A stretch of DNA of 64,000 nt from Gammaproteobacteria bacterium (GCA_022820625.1 JAJEFE010000141.1:44723-108722), one strand, 5' to 3'; positions 7,971-17,932 are shown, counted from the first letter of the stretch. Program-made: numbers and translations. Notes: generated by a model not told the origin, from the letters alone.

Positions 7971-10577
7971 TTGCTCCCAGCGTTCTCCAACCTGCGTTGT
8001 TCGCACACTGTTCTCACAGCCGCGCTGACCGTCGCGGCGTCCAACGGAACGGCGCAAACCAGTACGATCGAAGAAGTCGTGGTCACGGCGGCCACCGGCA
8101 GCCGGATCGTCCGCCAGGGAAACTCGCCCTCCCCGATTTCGAGCTACGACGGCCAGATGTTGCTCGATTCCGGGCTGAAGGACATCCGCGACCTCGTCGG
8201 CGTTCTCTCCATCAACGCCGGAGCGGAAAACAACTCCGACAACCTGACCCAGAACTACACGGTCGGTACCGCCAACATCAATTTGCGTGGGCTCGGCGTC
8301 GCATCCACGCTGGTCCTGCTGAACGGCCGGCGGCAGGTGCTGTCCGCCGCGCAGACCGACGACGGTTCGAGTTTCGTGGACCTCGCCGGCCTGGTCCCCA
8401 TGCTGGCCGTCGAGCGGGTTGAAATCCTCAAGGACGGCGCCGCGGCCATCTACGGCTCCGAAGCGGTCGCGGGGGTCGCCAACTTCATCACCCGACGGGG
8501 ATTCCGGGGCATCGAGTTGCAGGCCGAATACCGCAGCCGGGTCAGCAACGGCTCACAGGACGACCTCACGCTGGACGGCGTGGTCGGGGGCGAATTCGGC
8601 GGTGGAGACTTTCTGGTCGCGGCAAGTTATCTCGACCGCACCAGCCTTGTACTGACCGAAGTGGACTGGCGGCGCCCGTCCACCAGCGGTTTCGGCAATC
8701 CCGCCAGCTTCAACATCCCGTCGCTGGAGCGGACGCTGGCCGATCCCGATTGCGAGCGTTACGAAGGGCTGTTGCAGGCGTTGCCCGGCGACAGCTCGAT
8801 CTGCCGCTTCGACTACGGCCCGCAGATCACCGCGATCCCCAACGAGCAACGCCTGCAGACCTGGGGCCGGGTGGACTGGGACCGCGGCGATACCGGCAAC
8901 TTTTGGGCCGAGCTTGGCTACGCGAGCAACGACATCAACCGCGACGTCTCGCCCAGCTTTCCCGTTTTGAACACCCCGGTCGTCCCCTCGTATCACCCGG
9001 GGAACCCCTACGGCGAGGACGTCTTTTTCCAGGGCCGTCCCTACGGTTACGGACAACCGCCCGAAGTGAACTACTATGAGCACGACACCGCCCGGCTGGC
9101 GGCCGGTTTCGAAGGCCGGTTCACCGACACGGCTTCCTGGAACGTCTCGCTGGTGCGGGCGCAGAACGACACGCTTCAAAATCCGCGCGATGTGATCGTG
9201 GCGAACTTTCAGGCGGCCCTTCTGGGATTCGGCGGCAGCGACTGCGACGTGAACCCGCTGGACGCCGGGCCGGAACGGGCCGGCACGGGCGGTTGTCTGT
9301 TCTTCAACCCCTTCAGTTCCAACTTTGCGGCAGGCCCGGGCGATGCGTTGCACAACTCGATGGCACTGCGCCCGTTCATCATCGGCGATTACTTCGGCGA
9401 CGGACGCTCGCGACTCACCACGCTTGAAGCGAATGTCACCGGTTTTCTGCCCTGGCGCGATGCAGGGTACGCCGCGGGCGTGCAGTATCGCGACCAGTCG
9501 CTGGACTTCGCCTACGACGACATCACCCGCAACGACGGCTTCGCGTTCCTCATCGGCAACCCCGACTTCACCGCGCACGATGACGTGACGGCAGGCTACG
9601 GCGAAGTCTGGCTACCGCTCTCGGAGCACCTCGAAATCACCGGCGCCCTGCGCTACGAGGACTACCGCGGGGGCGTCCGGGACACCCTCGACCCGAAAAT
9701 CACGATACTCGTTCGCGCCACCGACGCCGTCTCGATCCGTGGCTCCTACAGCACATCGTTTCGAGCGCCGTCGCCGTTCCAGACCCGCGGCGCGCAGACC
9801 AACTTCACCAACATCGTCGATCACGACGGCTCGAGAACGTTTGCCGGCCGCCGCACGCAGGGCGACCCGAACCTGCAACCGGAGACGTCCAGCGCGTTCA
9901 ATGCCGGGATCACCTGGCAGGATGCCGGCAACTGGACATTCAATGCCGACTACTGGCGCTATTCGTTCAAGGACGTGCTACGCAAGGAGAACGCCCAGGC
10001 CATCGTCAACGCCGACCCGTTCGACCCGCGCATCGAACGCACGCCTGCGGGCACGATTTCCATCGTCAACGTGGCCTTCATCAACGCCGACCGCATCGAG
10101 ACTTCCGGGATCGACTTGTCCGCAAACGCGGTCCTGAATACCCGCGGCGGGACAATCGAAGCCTGGGCGGAGGCGACGTGGCTGCTCGAGTACGACGTTA
10201 CGAACGCAGGGGTGGCTGTCGACGCGCTCGGCAAGCTCAACCGCGCCAACCTCGGCGCCCCGAATCAACGCCTCAGGGTGGCCGCCGGCGCCGGTTGGTC
10301 GAGAAACGCCCTGCGGATCACGGGCCTGCTGCGGCACGTGGGCGGTTATGAGGACGACGCCGGCGGGTCGATCGACAGCTTCACCACCCTGGACGCCAAC
10401 GCCACCTGGGCGCTCGGGGGGCGGTTGGGGGACCGCCTGGACGCTTCCGTCACGCTGGGCGCCGCCAACCTGCTGGCCGAAGACCCACCCTTCGTGAATA
10501 TCGGGGGCAGCTACGATCCGCGTTCATCCGACCCGCGCGGACGACGATTGTTCGTGTCGTTCGGGCTCAGGCGGTAG
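7971..10577 (+). CDS. TonB-dependent outer-membrane receptor
   Basis: 868 residues. No in-frame ATG exists between the upstream stop (7920) and 7971, so the start is a TTG. It is followed by a signal peptide ending near NGTAQT. TSTIEEVVVTA is a TonB-box-like N-terminus. The plug domain (about 45-170) has NINLRGLGVASTLVLLNGRR and VERVEILKDGAAAIYGSEAV, both diagnostic. The remainder is the beta-barrel, with TSFRAPSPFQTRG and a C-terminal beta strand ending RRLFVSFGLRR. It imports a large or scarce ligand using the proton-motive force. The ligand is not identifiable. The divergent esterase-lectin gene is the best hint. Confidence 0.93.
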   Translation: MLPAFSNLRCSHTVLTAALTVAASNGTAQTSTIEEVVVTAATGSRIVRQGNSPSPISSYDGQMLLDSGLKDIRDLVGVLSINAGAENNSDNLTQNYTVGTANINLRGLGVASTLVLLNGRRQVLSAAQTDDGSSFVDLAGLVPMLAVERVEILKDGAAAIYGSEAVAGVANFITRRGFRGIELQAEYRSRVSNGSQDDLTLDGVVGGEFGGGDFLVAASYLDRTSLVLTEVDWRRPSTSGFGNPASFNIPSLERTLADPDCERYEGLLQALPGDSSICRFDYGPQITAIPNEQRLQTWGRVDWDRGDTGNFWAELGYASNDINRDVSPSFPVLNTPVVPSYHPGNPYGEDVFFQGRPYGYGQPPEVNYYEHDTARLAAGFEGRFTDTASWNVSLVRAQNDTLQNPRDVIVANFQAALLGFGGSDCDVNPLDAGPERAGTGGCLFFNPFSSNFAAGPGDALHNSMALRPFIIGDYFGDGRSRLTTLEANVTGFLPWRDAGYAAGVQYRDQSLDFAYDDITRNDGFAFLIGNPDFTAHDDVTAGYGEVWLPLSEHLEITGALRYEDYRGGVRDTLDPKITILVRATDAVSIRGSYSTSFRAPSPFQTRGAQTNFTNIVDHDGSRTFAGRRTQGDPNLQPETSSAFNAGITWQDAGNWTFNADYWRYSFKDVLRKENAQAIVNADPFDPRIERTPAGTISIVNVAFINADRIETSGIDLSANAVLNTRGGTIEAWAEATWLLEYDVTNAGVAVDALGKLNRANLGAPNQRLRVAAGAGWSRNALRITGLLRHVGGYEDDAGGSIDSFTTLDANATWALGGRLGDRLDASVTLGAANLLAEDPPFVNIGGSYDPRSSDPRGRRLFVSFGLRR

Positions 10578-10640
10578 CTCGGGCTCGGGTGCAGACCCGG
10601 GCTCAGACCATGGCTCAGGCTATGGTTCGGGCCCAGGCGA
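10575..10640 (+). repeat. Low-complexity degenerate repeat after the TonB receptor
   Basis: Several imperfect copies of a GGCTCRGRC-type unit of about 12 bases follow the receptor stop codon (GGGCTCGGG, GGGCTCAGACCA, GGCTCAGGCTAT, GGTTCGGGCC). It lies in the gap before the FAD oxidoreductase gene. No gene or terminator is evident in it. Confidence 0.5.
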
Positions 10641-10676
10641 TCGGCGAGCAGCAAGGCAGAGGCGGAAAAACACTCC

Positions 10677-12059
10677 ATGGCTACCAGCGAGACAACGACG
10701 GGGCCGCGGCGCATCGCCATCGTGGGCGGCGGCATTTCAGGACTCGGGGCGGCATGGACCCTGCATCACCATCCGGATCGATTCGACTTCCGGCTGTTCG
10801 AGGCCCAGGGGCAGATCGGCGGCAACGCGTTCACGGCCGACATGCCGCAGGACGACGGCGGCTCGATTCCCTTCGACATCTCCGTTACCGCCTGTATCCC
10901 TTCGGTCTACGACCACATCCTACTGCTGATGGAGAAGTTCGACATCGAACTCCTGAACACCCGTTTCAACTACAGCGTGAAGTACCGCGGCCGAATCTAC
11001 GCCCACGACTTCGACTCCGACATCCGGGAAGAACTGCAACACGAGATCGCAAGGTTTCAGCGAGTCCTGAAGCGCATCCACTGGTTCAGTCCACTGACCC
11101 ACGCCAGGTCGAAGTTTCTGAACGCGCTCAATCCCTTCAATTACATCAGCATGGGAACGGTCCTGAACCTGGCCGGCCTGTCCGGCGACTTCAGGTACAT
11201 GATCCTCAAACCGATGTTCGTCAATTTCGTGATGGCGACCAACGTATTCGACATGCCGGCATCCCTGTTTGCGAGATATCTCGAATTCTTCGACATCGAA
11301 TCCGCCACGCCCATGCAGACGTGGGACCGGGGAACCAGGCGTATCTACGAAAACCTGTCCGCCGGCTTCCAGGACAGGATTTACCTCAACCGGCCCGTGA
11401 GAAAGGTGTATCGGGAGTCGTCGGGTGTCGTGATCGAGGACGAAGGCGGAGAAAGGGAGACGTTCGACGAGGTGATATTCGCATGCAACGCGAACCAGAC
11501 GCTGATGATCCTCGACAAGCCCACGATGCTGGAACGGTACATTCTCTCGTCCGTACGTTACGACAGCGAACTGCACAACCACGCCATCGTGCATTCGGAC
11601 TCGTCAGTCCTTCCCGACAACGAAGTCAGACCGCTGGAAACGCGCAGCACGCATGTCGAACAATACGGCGCCAGGCCGGATAACTACGAAATCACCTACA
11701 TCATGCACAACCAGCAGCCATGGGCCAATCGGTCCGACAAGCCCTGCCTGGTGACCTACAACCCGATCAGCCGGATCGACGAAGAAAAGATCGTCGAAAA
11801 GCGGTGGTTTCAACACGTTGTGCATGACGTGCGGCATGTTGCACTGATCATCCACCTGTTCCGCTTCCTGCAGGGCAAGCGACGGACCTGGCACTGCGGC
11901 GCCCACACGCTGATCAACAGCCAGGAAACATGCCTCATCACCGGAATGGCCGCCGCGAGACAAATGGGCGCGGATTATCCCTTCGACGATCCCGGGGCCC
12001 GGCGCTCCTTCAATGCGTACGGGAAGATCCTGTACGGCTGGCGTTTCAGGAAGGCGTAG
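10677..12059 (+). CDS. NAD(P)/FAD-dependent oxidoreductase (amine-oxidase-like fold)
   Basis: 460 residues with a GGCGGA ribosome site before the ATG. The N-terminal dinucleotide-binding motif is IAIVGGGISGLGAAW, followed by FRLFEAQGQIGGNAFT, as in flavin amine oxidase/phytoene desaturase-like enzymes. The C-terminal TGMAAARQMGADYPFDD resembles the second FAD-contact region. The protein looks like the COG2907 group ('predicted NAD/FAD-binding protein'), often found beside cyclopropane-fatty-acid synthases; none is present here. Reaction unknown. It has no signal peptide, so it is probably cytosolic or membrane-associated. Confidence 0.8.
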   Translation: MATSETTTGPRRIAIVGGGISGLGAAWTLHHHPDRFDFRLFEAQGQIGGNAFTADMPQDDGGSIPFDISVTACIPSVYDHILLLMEKFDIELLNTRFNYSVKYRGRIYAHDFDSDIREELQHEIARFQRVLKRIHWFSPLTHARSKFLNALNPFNYISMGTVLNLAGLSGDFRYMILKPMFVNFVMATNVFDMPASLFARYLEFFDIESATPMQTWDRGTRRIYENLSAGFQDRIYLNRPVRKVYRESSGVVIEDEGGERETFDEVIFACNANQTLMILDKPTMLERYILSSVRYDSELHNHAIVHSDSSVLPDNEVRPLETRSTHVEQYGARPDNYEITYIMHNQQPWANRSDKPCLVTYNPISRIDEEKIVEKRWFQHVVHDVRHVALIIHLFRFLQGKRRTWHCGAHTLINSQETCLITGMAAARQMGADYPFDDPGARRSFNAYGKILYGWRFRKA

Positions 12060-12141
12060 CGGTCGCATGCCGTCAGCGTTGCAGAAGCATGGCGGCGCCG
12101 AACAAGCCCAAGGCTCGACGCCCGATCAGGTCCGCTGATCT

Positions 12142-14115
12142 TCAGCCAAACAGCACCGACGGATAGAACAACAACCCCATGAGCTGTCCGTAAAAGGCCC
12201 AGAGTACGGCCAGCACAACCGCTCCGTAAAGGCACGCGACCCGCCAGCCGTAGCCGCCCCATGCCACCAGGTATCCGGCGACGAACAACGGCAGGGCCAC
12301 CAGTTGGCCCGCAAGCCACGTGATCCCCACGATCGCGAGCATCAACGCGATGAACCGGGCACTGGGACCCAGTTCCGCCTTGTCCGTGGCCGCCCGCCAC
12401 GCGTTTCCGAATCCATCGGCTCCGATGGCGCCCCGGGCCGCGAGCACGTCCCCGACAAGCACCCACGCTGCCAGCGGCAGCGCCACCAGCAGGATTGCGT
12501 TGGGGAACTGCGCGGTGGCTGCCTGTTCGAACCCGCGCGTAATCCCGTAGGCAACCGAGAAAGCAACCAGCAGCCCGCCTGCCAGGGGAACCGAGACAAG
12601 GGGGTTCCGCTTCGCGCCCTCCCCCGCCTCCGACACTTCTCCGGCGGGCCGCCGGCCCCGGATCGCGAACACGACGGTCGCGATGATGAGCAGTTCGATG
12701 ACCACGACGATCGGGCGGTTGTAGAGCCATTCGTAGTCGCCGTAGATCTGCGTCGTGAGCTGGAAGTTGTTCTCCATCAACCCACCGAGCACCAGGGCGA
12801 GGATCAGCGGCGGACGCGGCCAGCCACCCTGCTTCATCCAGTATCCCAACACGCCGAAGCCGAGGCACACCCACCAGTCGCCCATGGAGTTCGTCGCCAC
12901 CCAGGTACCCATCAACAGCACGGTGATCACGCCCGGGACGATGAGGTGGCCCGGCACGAATGCGATCTTGTGTACGTGGCGGGCCAGGAACATCAGCAGG
13001 GCCGCCGCCACCACGTTGGCGACCACGATGGCCCATACCATGCTGAAGGTCAGCGGGAGATTCACCGTGAGCATGTCCGGGCCGGGCCGCAGACCCTTGA
13101 TCACCAGTGCGCCCAGCAGGATCGCCGTGCCGATGCTGCCGGGAATGCCGAACGCCACCGTCGGGATCAGCGCGCCGGCCTTGTGGGCGTTGTTCGCGGA
13201 CTCGGGCGCGATCACGCCGCGGATATCGCCGCGGCCGAAGCGCGACTTGTCCCCGGCGCTCTGGACCGCGTGGCCGTAGGCGATCCAGTCCACGATCGCC
13301 GCGCCCAGCCCCGGCAGCATCCCGATATAGGTTCCCAGCAGGGTGCAGCGAAGCGTCAGCCAACGGTATCGGATCGCGTCCCTGATGCCGCGCATCAGTC
13401 CGCGGCCGGGACCTTCACCATCCGGCATACGAGCAATGGAGGTGTTCCTGACCGCCAGCTCCATCAATTCGGGTAATCCGAACAACCCGAGCACGATGGG
13501 AATCAGGGGTATGCCATCGAGCAGGTAGTTGATGCCGAAGTAAAACCTCGGAATTCCCGTTGCCTCGGCGTAACCCACCGTGGTGATCAGCAGTCCCAGC
13601 AATGCCGCTACCAGGCCCTTGGCCAGCGAGCGCCCGGAAAGCACGCCCACCATGGTCAATCCAAGAACGGCCAGCATGAAGAACTCCGGCACCCCGAACG
13701 CGAATATCACGGGCATGATGATCGGCAGCGACACGGCAAGAAGCAGCGCGCCGAGCACCCCACCGAACGCCGAAACCGCGTAGGTGGCGCCGAAGGCGCG
13801 CGCCGCCTGGCCCTGCTTTGCCAGCGGGTAACCGTCCAGGATCGTGGCCTGGGAGGCCACGGTGCCGGGAATCCCCAGCATGATGGAGGCGACGCTGTCG
13901 CTGGTGGAGGTGACCGCGTACATGCCCAGCAGCAGGGCGAAAGCCGGTACGGGGTCCATGCCGAAGGTGAACGGCAGCATCAGCGCCAGCCCCACCGCGC
14001 CGCCCAATCCGGGCACGGCGCCCACCCACAAACCCAGAAAAACGCCCAGAAGCAGATAACCGATCGCGGGCCAGGTCAGCGCCAGCACGAGACCCGAGAG
14101 CATGCCCTCAATCAT
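12142..14115 (-). CDS. Tripartite tricarboxylate transporter, TctA fused to TctB-like domain
   Basis: 657 residues; TctA alone is about 500. The TctA part (1-500) has the family motifs GAVPGLGGAVGLAL near residue 32, MLGIPGT near 80 and the equivalent second-half repeat GMLPGLGAAIVDWIAYGHA near 280, with about 11-12 membrane helices. After a short charged linker (GEVSEAGEGAKRN) come about 150 residues with four predicted helices, matching a TctB/DUF1468 small subunit in size and pattern. Such systems use a periplasmic TctC protein to import citrate or other carboxylates or sulfonates. A TctC gene lies about 4.4 kb away on the same strand. The fusion is unusual, since tctA and tctB are normally separate genes. 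Confidence 0.85.
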   Translation of the reverse strand: MIEGMLSGLVLALTWPAIGYLLLGVFLGLWVGAVPGLGGAVGLALMLPFTFGMDPVPAFALLLGMYAVTSTSDSVASIMLGIPGTVASQATILDGYPLAKQGQAARAFGATYAVSAFGGVLGALLLAVSLPIIMPVIFAFGVPEFFMLAVLGLTMVGVLSGRSLAKGLVAALLGLLITTVGYAEATGIPRFYFGINYLLDGIPLIPIVLGLFGLPELMELAVRNTSIARMPDGEGPGRGLMRGIRDAIRYRWLTLRCTLLGTYIGMLPGLGAAIVDWIAYGHAVQSAGDKSRFGRGDIRGVIAPESANNAHKAGALIPTVAFGIPGSIGTAILLGALVIKGLRPGPDMLTVNLPLTFSMVWAIVVANVVAAALLMFLARHVHKIAFVPGHLIVPGVITVLLMGTWVATNSMGDWWVCLGFGVLGYWMKQGGWPRPPLILALVLGGLMENNFQLTTQIYGDYEWLYNRPIVVVIELLIIATVVFAIRGRRPAGEVSEAGEGAKRNPLVSVPLAGGLLVAFSVAYGITRGFEQAATAQFPNAILLVALPLAAWVLVGDVLAARGAIGADGFGNAWRAATDKAELGPSARFIALMLAIVGITWLAGQLVALPLFVAGYLVAWGGYGWRVACLYGAVVLAVLWAFYGQLMGLLFYPSVLFG

Positions 14116-14187
14116 CCGGGCCGGTCCCTGTCCGGACGAGCCGAGGCCGTCCAGAATCCCGTCAAGTGCTGTGGCACGGCGATTTCG

Positions 14188-15657
14188 CTATCGGTGCGCG
14201 CGAAGCTCGCGCACCCGGTTCCTCAGAGCCTCGAATTCCGCCTGTTCCTGCTCGGTCAGATCACGGTCCAGGAGGTTGGAATGCTCGTAAGGGTCCTCCC
14301 GCAAGTCGTAGAATTCCTCCACCCCTTCGAAGCGAACCAATTTGTAGCGTTGGTTGCGCATCGCGTAGTCGGCTGTCTCCACCCCGTCGAAACCGCCGAA
14401 GAATTCGTCAACGTAGAGCCAATCCCGCGCGGATGGCGCCCCCGGATCCGAAAGCGCCTCGAGAAAGCTGACGGAATCGTGGGAGACGTGCTGCGGTACG
14501 GCCGCAACGGGGTCCACACCCGCCATCTCCATGATCGTCACGAAGAGATCCGTCGAATTGACCAGCGCCTCGGAGACTTCGCCCTGGGAAACTCCGGGTC
14601 CGGTCACGATCAGGGGTACGTTGACGCCTCCCTCGTAGACCGTACCCTTGGCGCGGTCGCGGCGGAACGGGGCGCTGACAACCGGCCCCCAGGTGCCGTT
14701 GTCGCCCATGAAGATGACATAGGTGTTGTCGCGAACTTCCGGGCGCAGACCGGCCAGCAGCCGGCCGATCTGCGTATCCATGGCCTCGAGCATTGCCTCG
14801 AAGGCCGCCCGCCAGCGCTCCGGGGGCATGGCGTCCGCCGGCACGTGGGAGTAATCCGACTGCCGATACTCCACCGGCGGCACGTGCATCGGCGTGTGCG
14901 CAAGGTTGAATGCAAACCACAGGAACCAGGGTTCCTCTCCCCGTCGATCGAGCCATGCGATGGCGTCGTCAACCTTGTCCTGAGGTGCGTAGCCCACGGT
15001 GCCCGTGACCTGGCCGTTGACCACCTTTCTCCAGGCGAAATACGACTCGGGCCCGCCACCCATCAGCCCCGCGAAATGATCGAACCCGGTCAGATTGGGG
15101 TGGTCGATCCAACCGTTTCCGTCACCCGCGAGATGCCACTTGCCAAAGGCCGCGGTGGCATAACCCGGATTCGCATGCGCCTTCAGCGCCATGGGCAGGG
15201 CGTATTCCTCCGGCAGAAGAAAGGGCCGCGGCAAGGCCCGGTCGGAAGCCAGGGCAGGATTCGGTTCGTTCCGTGACTCGGCAGGCGACCCGGTGGGAAT
15301 TTCCGGAGGAGGCGGCATGGGGCCGGAGCCCACCGGCCGGCCGATGCCGGTCCGGAAACCGTAACGCCCGGTGATCACCGTGGCGCGGGTTGGAGAACAG
15401 ACCGGCTGCGCCCAGAAGTTGGTGAACCGAACGCCCTCCCTCGCCAGGCTATCCAGCGTGTCCGTGGCGGGAGCCTGCTCGCTGAGCCCATAGGACGCGA
15501 GTGTCTCCACGCCCATGTCGTCCCCGATGATGAGCAGGATATTCGGGGCGGCGCCGGCTCCATTCCACACCGTTGGAAGGATGCATACGCCTGCCGCCAG
15601 GACCGCCAGCCGGCGAAATGCCGTAATCCGTAAGCCATGTATTCCGGACGTATTCAT
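14188..15657 (-). CDS. Secreted sulfatase (Cys-type, CSPTR)
   Basis: 489 residues with a signal peptide ending near AGAAP. The metal ligands lie in LLIIGDDMG (D46, D47). The sulfatase signature CSPTRATVITGRYGFRTG starts at C87, which would be converted to formylglycine, with R91. A later FMGDNGTWG gives the second metal-binding Asp-Asn, and KGTVYEGGVNVPLIVTGPG is typical of arylsulfatases. It hydrolyses a sulfate ester in the periplasm; the substrate is not predictable. No formylglycine-generating enzyme is in the window. It lies just upstream of the TctA-TctB fusion on the same strand (72 bases between), so the two may be co-transcribed. Confidence 0.92.
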   Translation of the reverse strand: MNTSGIHGLRITAFRRLAVLAAGVCILPTVWNGAGAAPNILLIIGDDMGVETLASYGLSEQAPATDTLDSLAREGVRFTNFWAQPVCSPTRATVITGRYGFRTGIGRPVGSGPMPPPPEIPTGSPAESRNEPNPALASDRALPRPFLLPEEYALPMALKAHANPGYATAAFGKWHLAGDGNGWIDHPNLTGFDHFAGLMGGGPESYFAWRKVVNGQVTGTVGYAPQDKVDDAIAWLDRRGEEPWFLWFAFNLAHTPMHVPPVEYRQSDYSHVPADAMPPERWRAAFEAMLEAMDTQIGRLLAGLRPEVRDNTYVIFMGDNGTWGPVVSAPFRRDRAKGTVYEGGVNVPLIVTGPGVSQGEVSEALVNSTDLFVTIMEMAGVDPVAAVPQHVSHDSVSFLEALSDPGAPSARDWLYVDEFFGGFDGVETADYAMRNQRYKLVRFEGVEEFYDLREDPYEHSNLLDRDLTEQEQAEFEALRNRVRELRAHR

Positions 15658-15911
15658 GGGCGGCCAGTGTACTCCAACTGGGAAACTGCGCGAGGGTTAC
15701 CGATGTAAGGAATGCATAGGGTGAAGCCCCGATCAGATTTCGGTCAAGTAGCGGCAGCAGGGTCGACCCGATAGAATGACAGCAGCGACTGAATCGGTAT
15801 CTTGTGCGCGGGCCGCATATCCCCGGTTCATCCGATACATCTGGACAAGAATCGGGTGGAACTGCGAGTAGCGACGACTGCGCAGGCACCTTACCACTGG
15901 AGTAGCGAATC

Positions 15912-16298
15912 ATGCTGAAAATCGCGACCTTTCTTCTCACCGTGGGGCTTGCCGTGTCAACCGCGTTTGCACATCACGGTCGGGCATCCTATTCGAACGA
16001 AATCATTTCGCTGGACGCAACCGTTACGGAGTTCAGGTTTGTCAACCCGCACGTTCAGATCTATTTCGACATTACCAACGAGGACGGCGATATCGAACAT
16101 TGGCAGGGCGAGCTGACCGCACCCAACAAACTGGCCCGGGGCGGCTGGTCAAAGAACACGCTGCAACCGGGGGACCGGATCCGGATCACCGGCCGCGCCG
16201 GGAGGAACGAGGGGCACTCGGTGGCGATCAACGAAATCATAATGCCCGACGGACAGGCCATCCCGCTTTGGGAAGTGCTTGACGCACCCACACGCTAG
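15912..16298 (+). CDS. Secreted DUF6152 protein (mature N-terminus His-His)
   Basis: 128 residues. The signal peptide is predicted to end at AFA, directly before HHGRASY, so the mature protein would begin His-His. A conserved FVNPH follows about 25 residues later, then HWQGEL and a GDRIRITGRA strand, compatible with a small OB-like beta-barrel. Function unknown; the arrangement of a free N-terminal His plus a buried His suggests a metal site (inference). It is the first gene of a plus-strand set of four: DUF6152, partner, partner, DUF6152. Confidence 0.8.
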   Translation: MLKIATFLLTVGLAVSTAFAHHGRASYSNEIISLDATVTEFRFVNPHVQIYFDITNEDGDIEHWQGELTAPNKLARGGWSKNTLQPGDRIRITGRAGRNEGHSVAINEIIMPDGQAIPLWEVLDAPTR

Positions 16299-16325
16299 AA
16301 CAACAACGCCCCCTGGAGGTAAGCC

Positions 16326-17120
16326 ATGGAACGGACAACCTGTTCGATCCTCGGAATGATCGTAATGCTGGGATTTTCGGGCGTTGCAAGCGCGCAATTC
16401 GGGACCGGCAGCCCGGTCTCAGCCGAGCCCCTGGAAAATGGCCCGGCGCCGGTTCGAGACCTTGCCGGTGTCTGGACCCGTATCAGGCCCGAGGGCACAT
16501 TTCGCAGCGGCGCCACGTGGACTCCGGACCCACCTCAACTGACCGCCTGGGGCGAGGAACGCTTCGCCACGGCGAGGGATTCCAATGCCGGCGGCTTCTC
16601 GCTTGCGGAAACCAACGATCCGGTCCTTACACGTTGTTATCCGCCAGGAACACCGCGTGTGTATTTCCATCCCTATCCCTTCGAAATCGTCTATACGGAT
16701 ACGCAGACGATCATGCTTTACGAGTACGATCACACGATCCGCAGAATCTTCACCGACGGGCGAGAGCATCCGGAGGATCCGGTGGCCCTGTGGATGGGTC
16801 ATTCCATCGGGCACTGGGAGGATGACACTACCTTCGTCGTCACGACGGTCGGAATTGACGAGCGCACCTGGATGGATCGGTCGGGCTACCAGCACAGCGA
16901 CCAACTCAAGGTGACCGAAGTATTTCGCCGCATCGACTTGCTGAACATGGAAATCGACATCACCCTGGAGGACTCTGTCGCGCTGGCGGAACCGTGGGTC
17001 GCGGAAACACTCTACTACCGGCTGGCTCCGCTGCATTGGGAATTGAGCGAAATCAGCTGCTCGGGTGACTATCTCGATTTCGGCGCCTTCGAAAGCTTTC
17101 TGGAAAACGGCCAGGAATAG
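16326..17120 (+). CDS. Secreted DUF6152-partner protein (GHSxGHWE family)
   Basis: 264 residues with a signal peptide ending near GVASAQ. It belongs to a family seen five times in this window (as a free protein or domain). The shared features are LTRCYPPGTPR (conserved Cys), PFEIVYTD, RRIFTDGREHP, the core GHSIGHWEDDTTFVV, HSDQLKVTEVFRR and a Cys near the C-terminus (ISCSGDY). The two Cys could form a disulfide. No catalytic motif is recognisable. It starts 27 bases after the upstream DUF6152 gene with a GGAGG ribosome site. Function unknown; constant proximity to DUF6152 suggests a shared job. Confidence 0.75.
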   Translation: MERTTCSILGMIVMLGFSGVASAQFGTGSPVSAEPLENGPAPVRDLAGVWTRIRPEGTFRSGATWTPDPPQLTAWGEERFATARDSNAGGFSLAETNDPVLTRCYPPGTPRVYFHPYPFEIVYTDTQTIMLYEYDHTIRRIFTDGREHPEDPVALWMGHSIGHWEDDTTFVVTTVGIDERTWMDRSGYQHSDQLKVTEVFRRIDLLNMEIDITLEDSVALAEPWVAETLYYRLAPLHWELSEISCSGDYLDFGAFESFLENGQE

Positions 17121-17143
17121 GCGCGAGCGTCGAGCGCAAAGGC

Positions 17144-17926
17144 ATGGCGAGCATCAAGTTCCCTTGGGCAGTCACGATTCTTGCGGCGCTCGTTTTCCCC
17201 GCAACGGGTTCTGTGGCGCAGGCGCCGGAAGGAGCACCCGACCTCAGCGGCACGTGGAGCGATCCGCCCCCGAGGGCCGAGGATAATTTCTGTCACGTCG
17301 GCTGCACGGTCGCCGCCCGGGACTACCTTACCCAACTCCTTGACGACCCTGCCAACCTGGACCGTTCCTACGCCGAGTTGCGGCAGGTAGCCCAGCGCTT
17401 CAACTCTTCCGAGCACATCCCGAACCACCTTACGGAAGAGGCGCTTGCCAACTACCCCTTCGACCCCGCCACCAGTCCGTCGCTGACCCAATGCATGCCG
17501 TGGGGATTCACGCGCCAGATACTGGCGCCCCACGCCATGGAACTCACGCAGTTCGATGACCGCGTCACGCTGTACTATTCCGAATGGACGGCGCTGCGCA
17601 CCGTCTATACCGACGGCCGCGCGCTGCCTGCGAATCCCACGCCGAGATTGCTGGGACACTCGGTCGGGCACTACGAAGGCGATACCCTGGTGGTGGAGAC
17701 GATCGGGGTGGCCGCGGATCACTCCAATGCAGGCTTCGCCCACAGCGATCAGCTTACGGCTGTCGAGCGTTTCACAAGATCAGCCGATGGCAGCCGTCTT
17801 GATGTTGAAGTGACATTTTCGGACCCGGCAACGCTGATCACGCCGCTGGTCATGGCACGCGCCTGGGGCTGGGCTCCCGGTGAGGAAATCTATCCTTACG
17901 AAGACTGCGTCATACCGGGAGAGTAA
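17144..17926 (+). CDS. Secreted DUF6152-partner protein, second copy
   Basis: 260 residues; the signal peptide ends near GSVAQA. It has the same family core as its upstream neighbour: LTQCMPWGFTR, RTVYTDGRALP, GHSVGHYEGDTLVVETIGV, HSDQLTAVERFTR and a C-terminal Cys in PYEDCVIP. A longer N-terminal part (about residues 45-105) has extra Cys residues (HVGCTVAARD) that the other copies lack. It is 23 bases after the first partner and 6 bases before the next DUF6152 gene, so all four genes are probably one transcript. Confidence 0.75.
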   Translation: MASIKFPWAVTILAALVFPATGSVAQAPEGAPDLSGTWSDPPPRAEDNFCHVGCTVAARDYLTQLLDDPANLDRSYAELRQVAQRFNSSEHIPNHLTEEALANYPFDPATSPSLTQCMPWGFTRQILAPHAMELTQFDDRVTLYYSEWTALRTVYTDGRALPANPTPRLLGHSVGHYEGDTLVVETIGVAADHSNAGFAHSDQLTAVERFTRSADGSRLDVEVTFSDPATLITPLVMARAWGWAPGEEIYPYEDCVIPGE

Positions 17927-17932
17927 CGCCAC

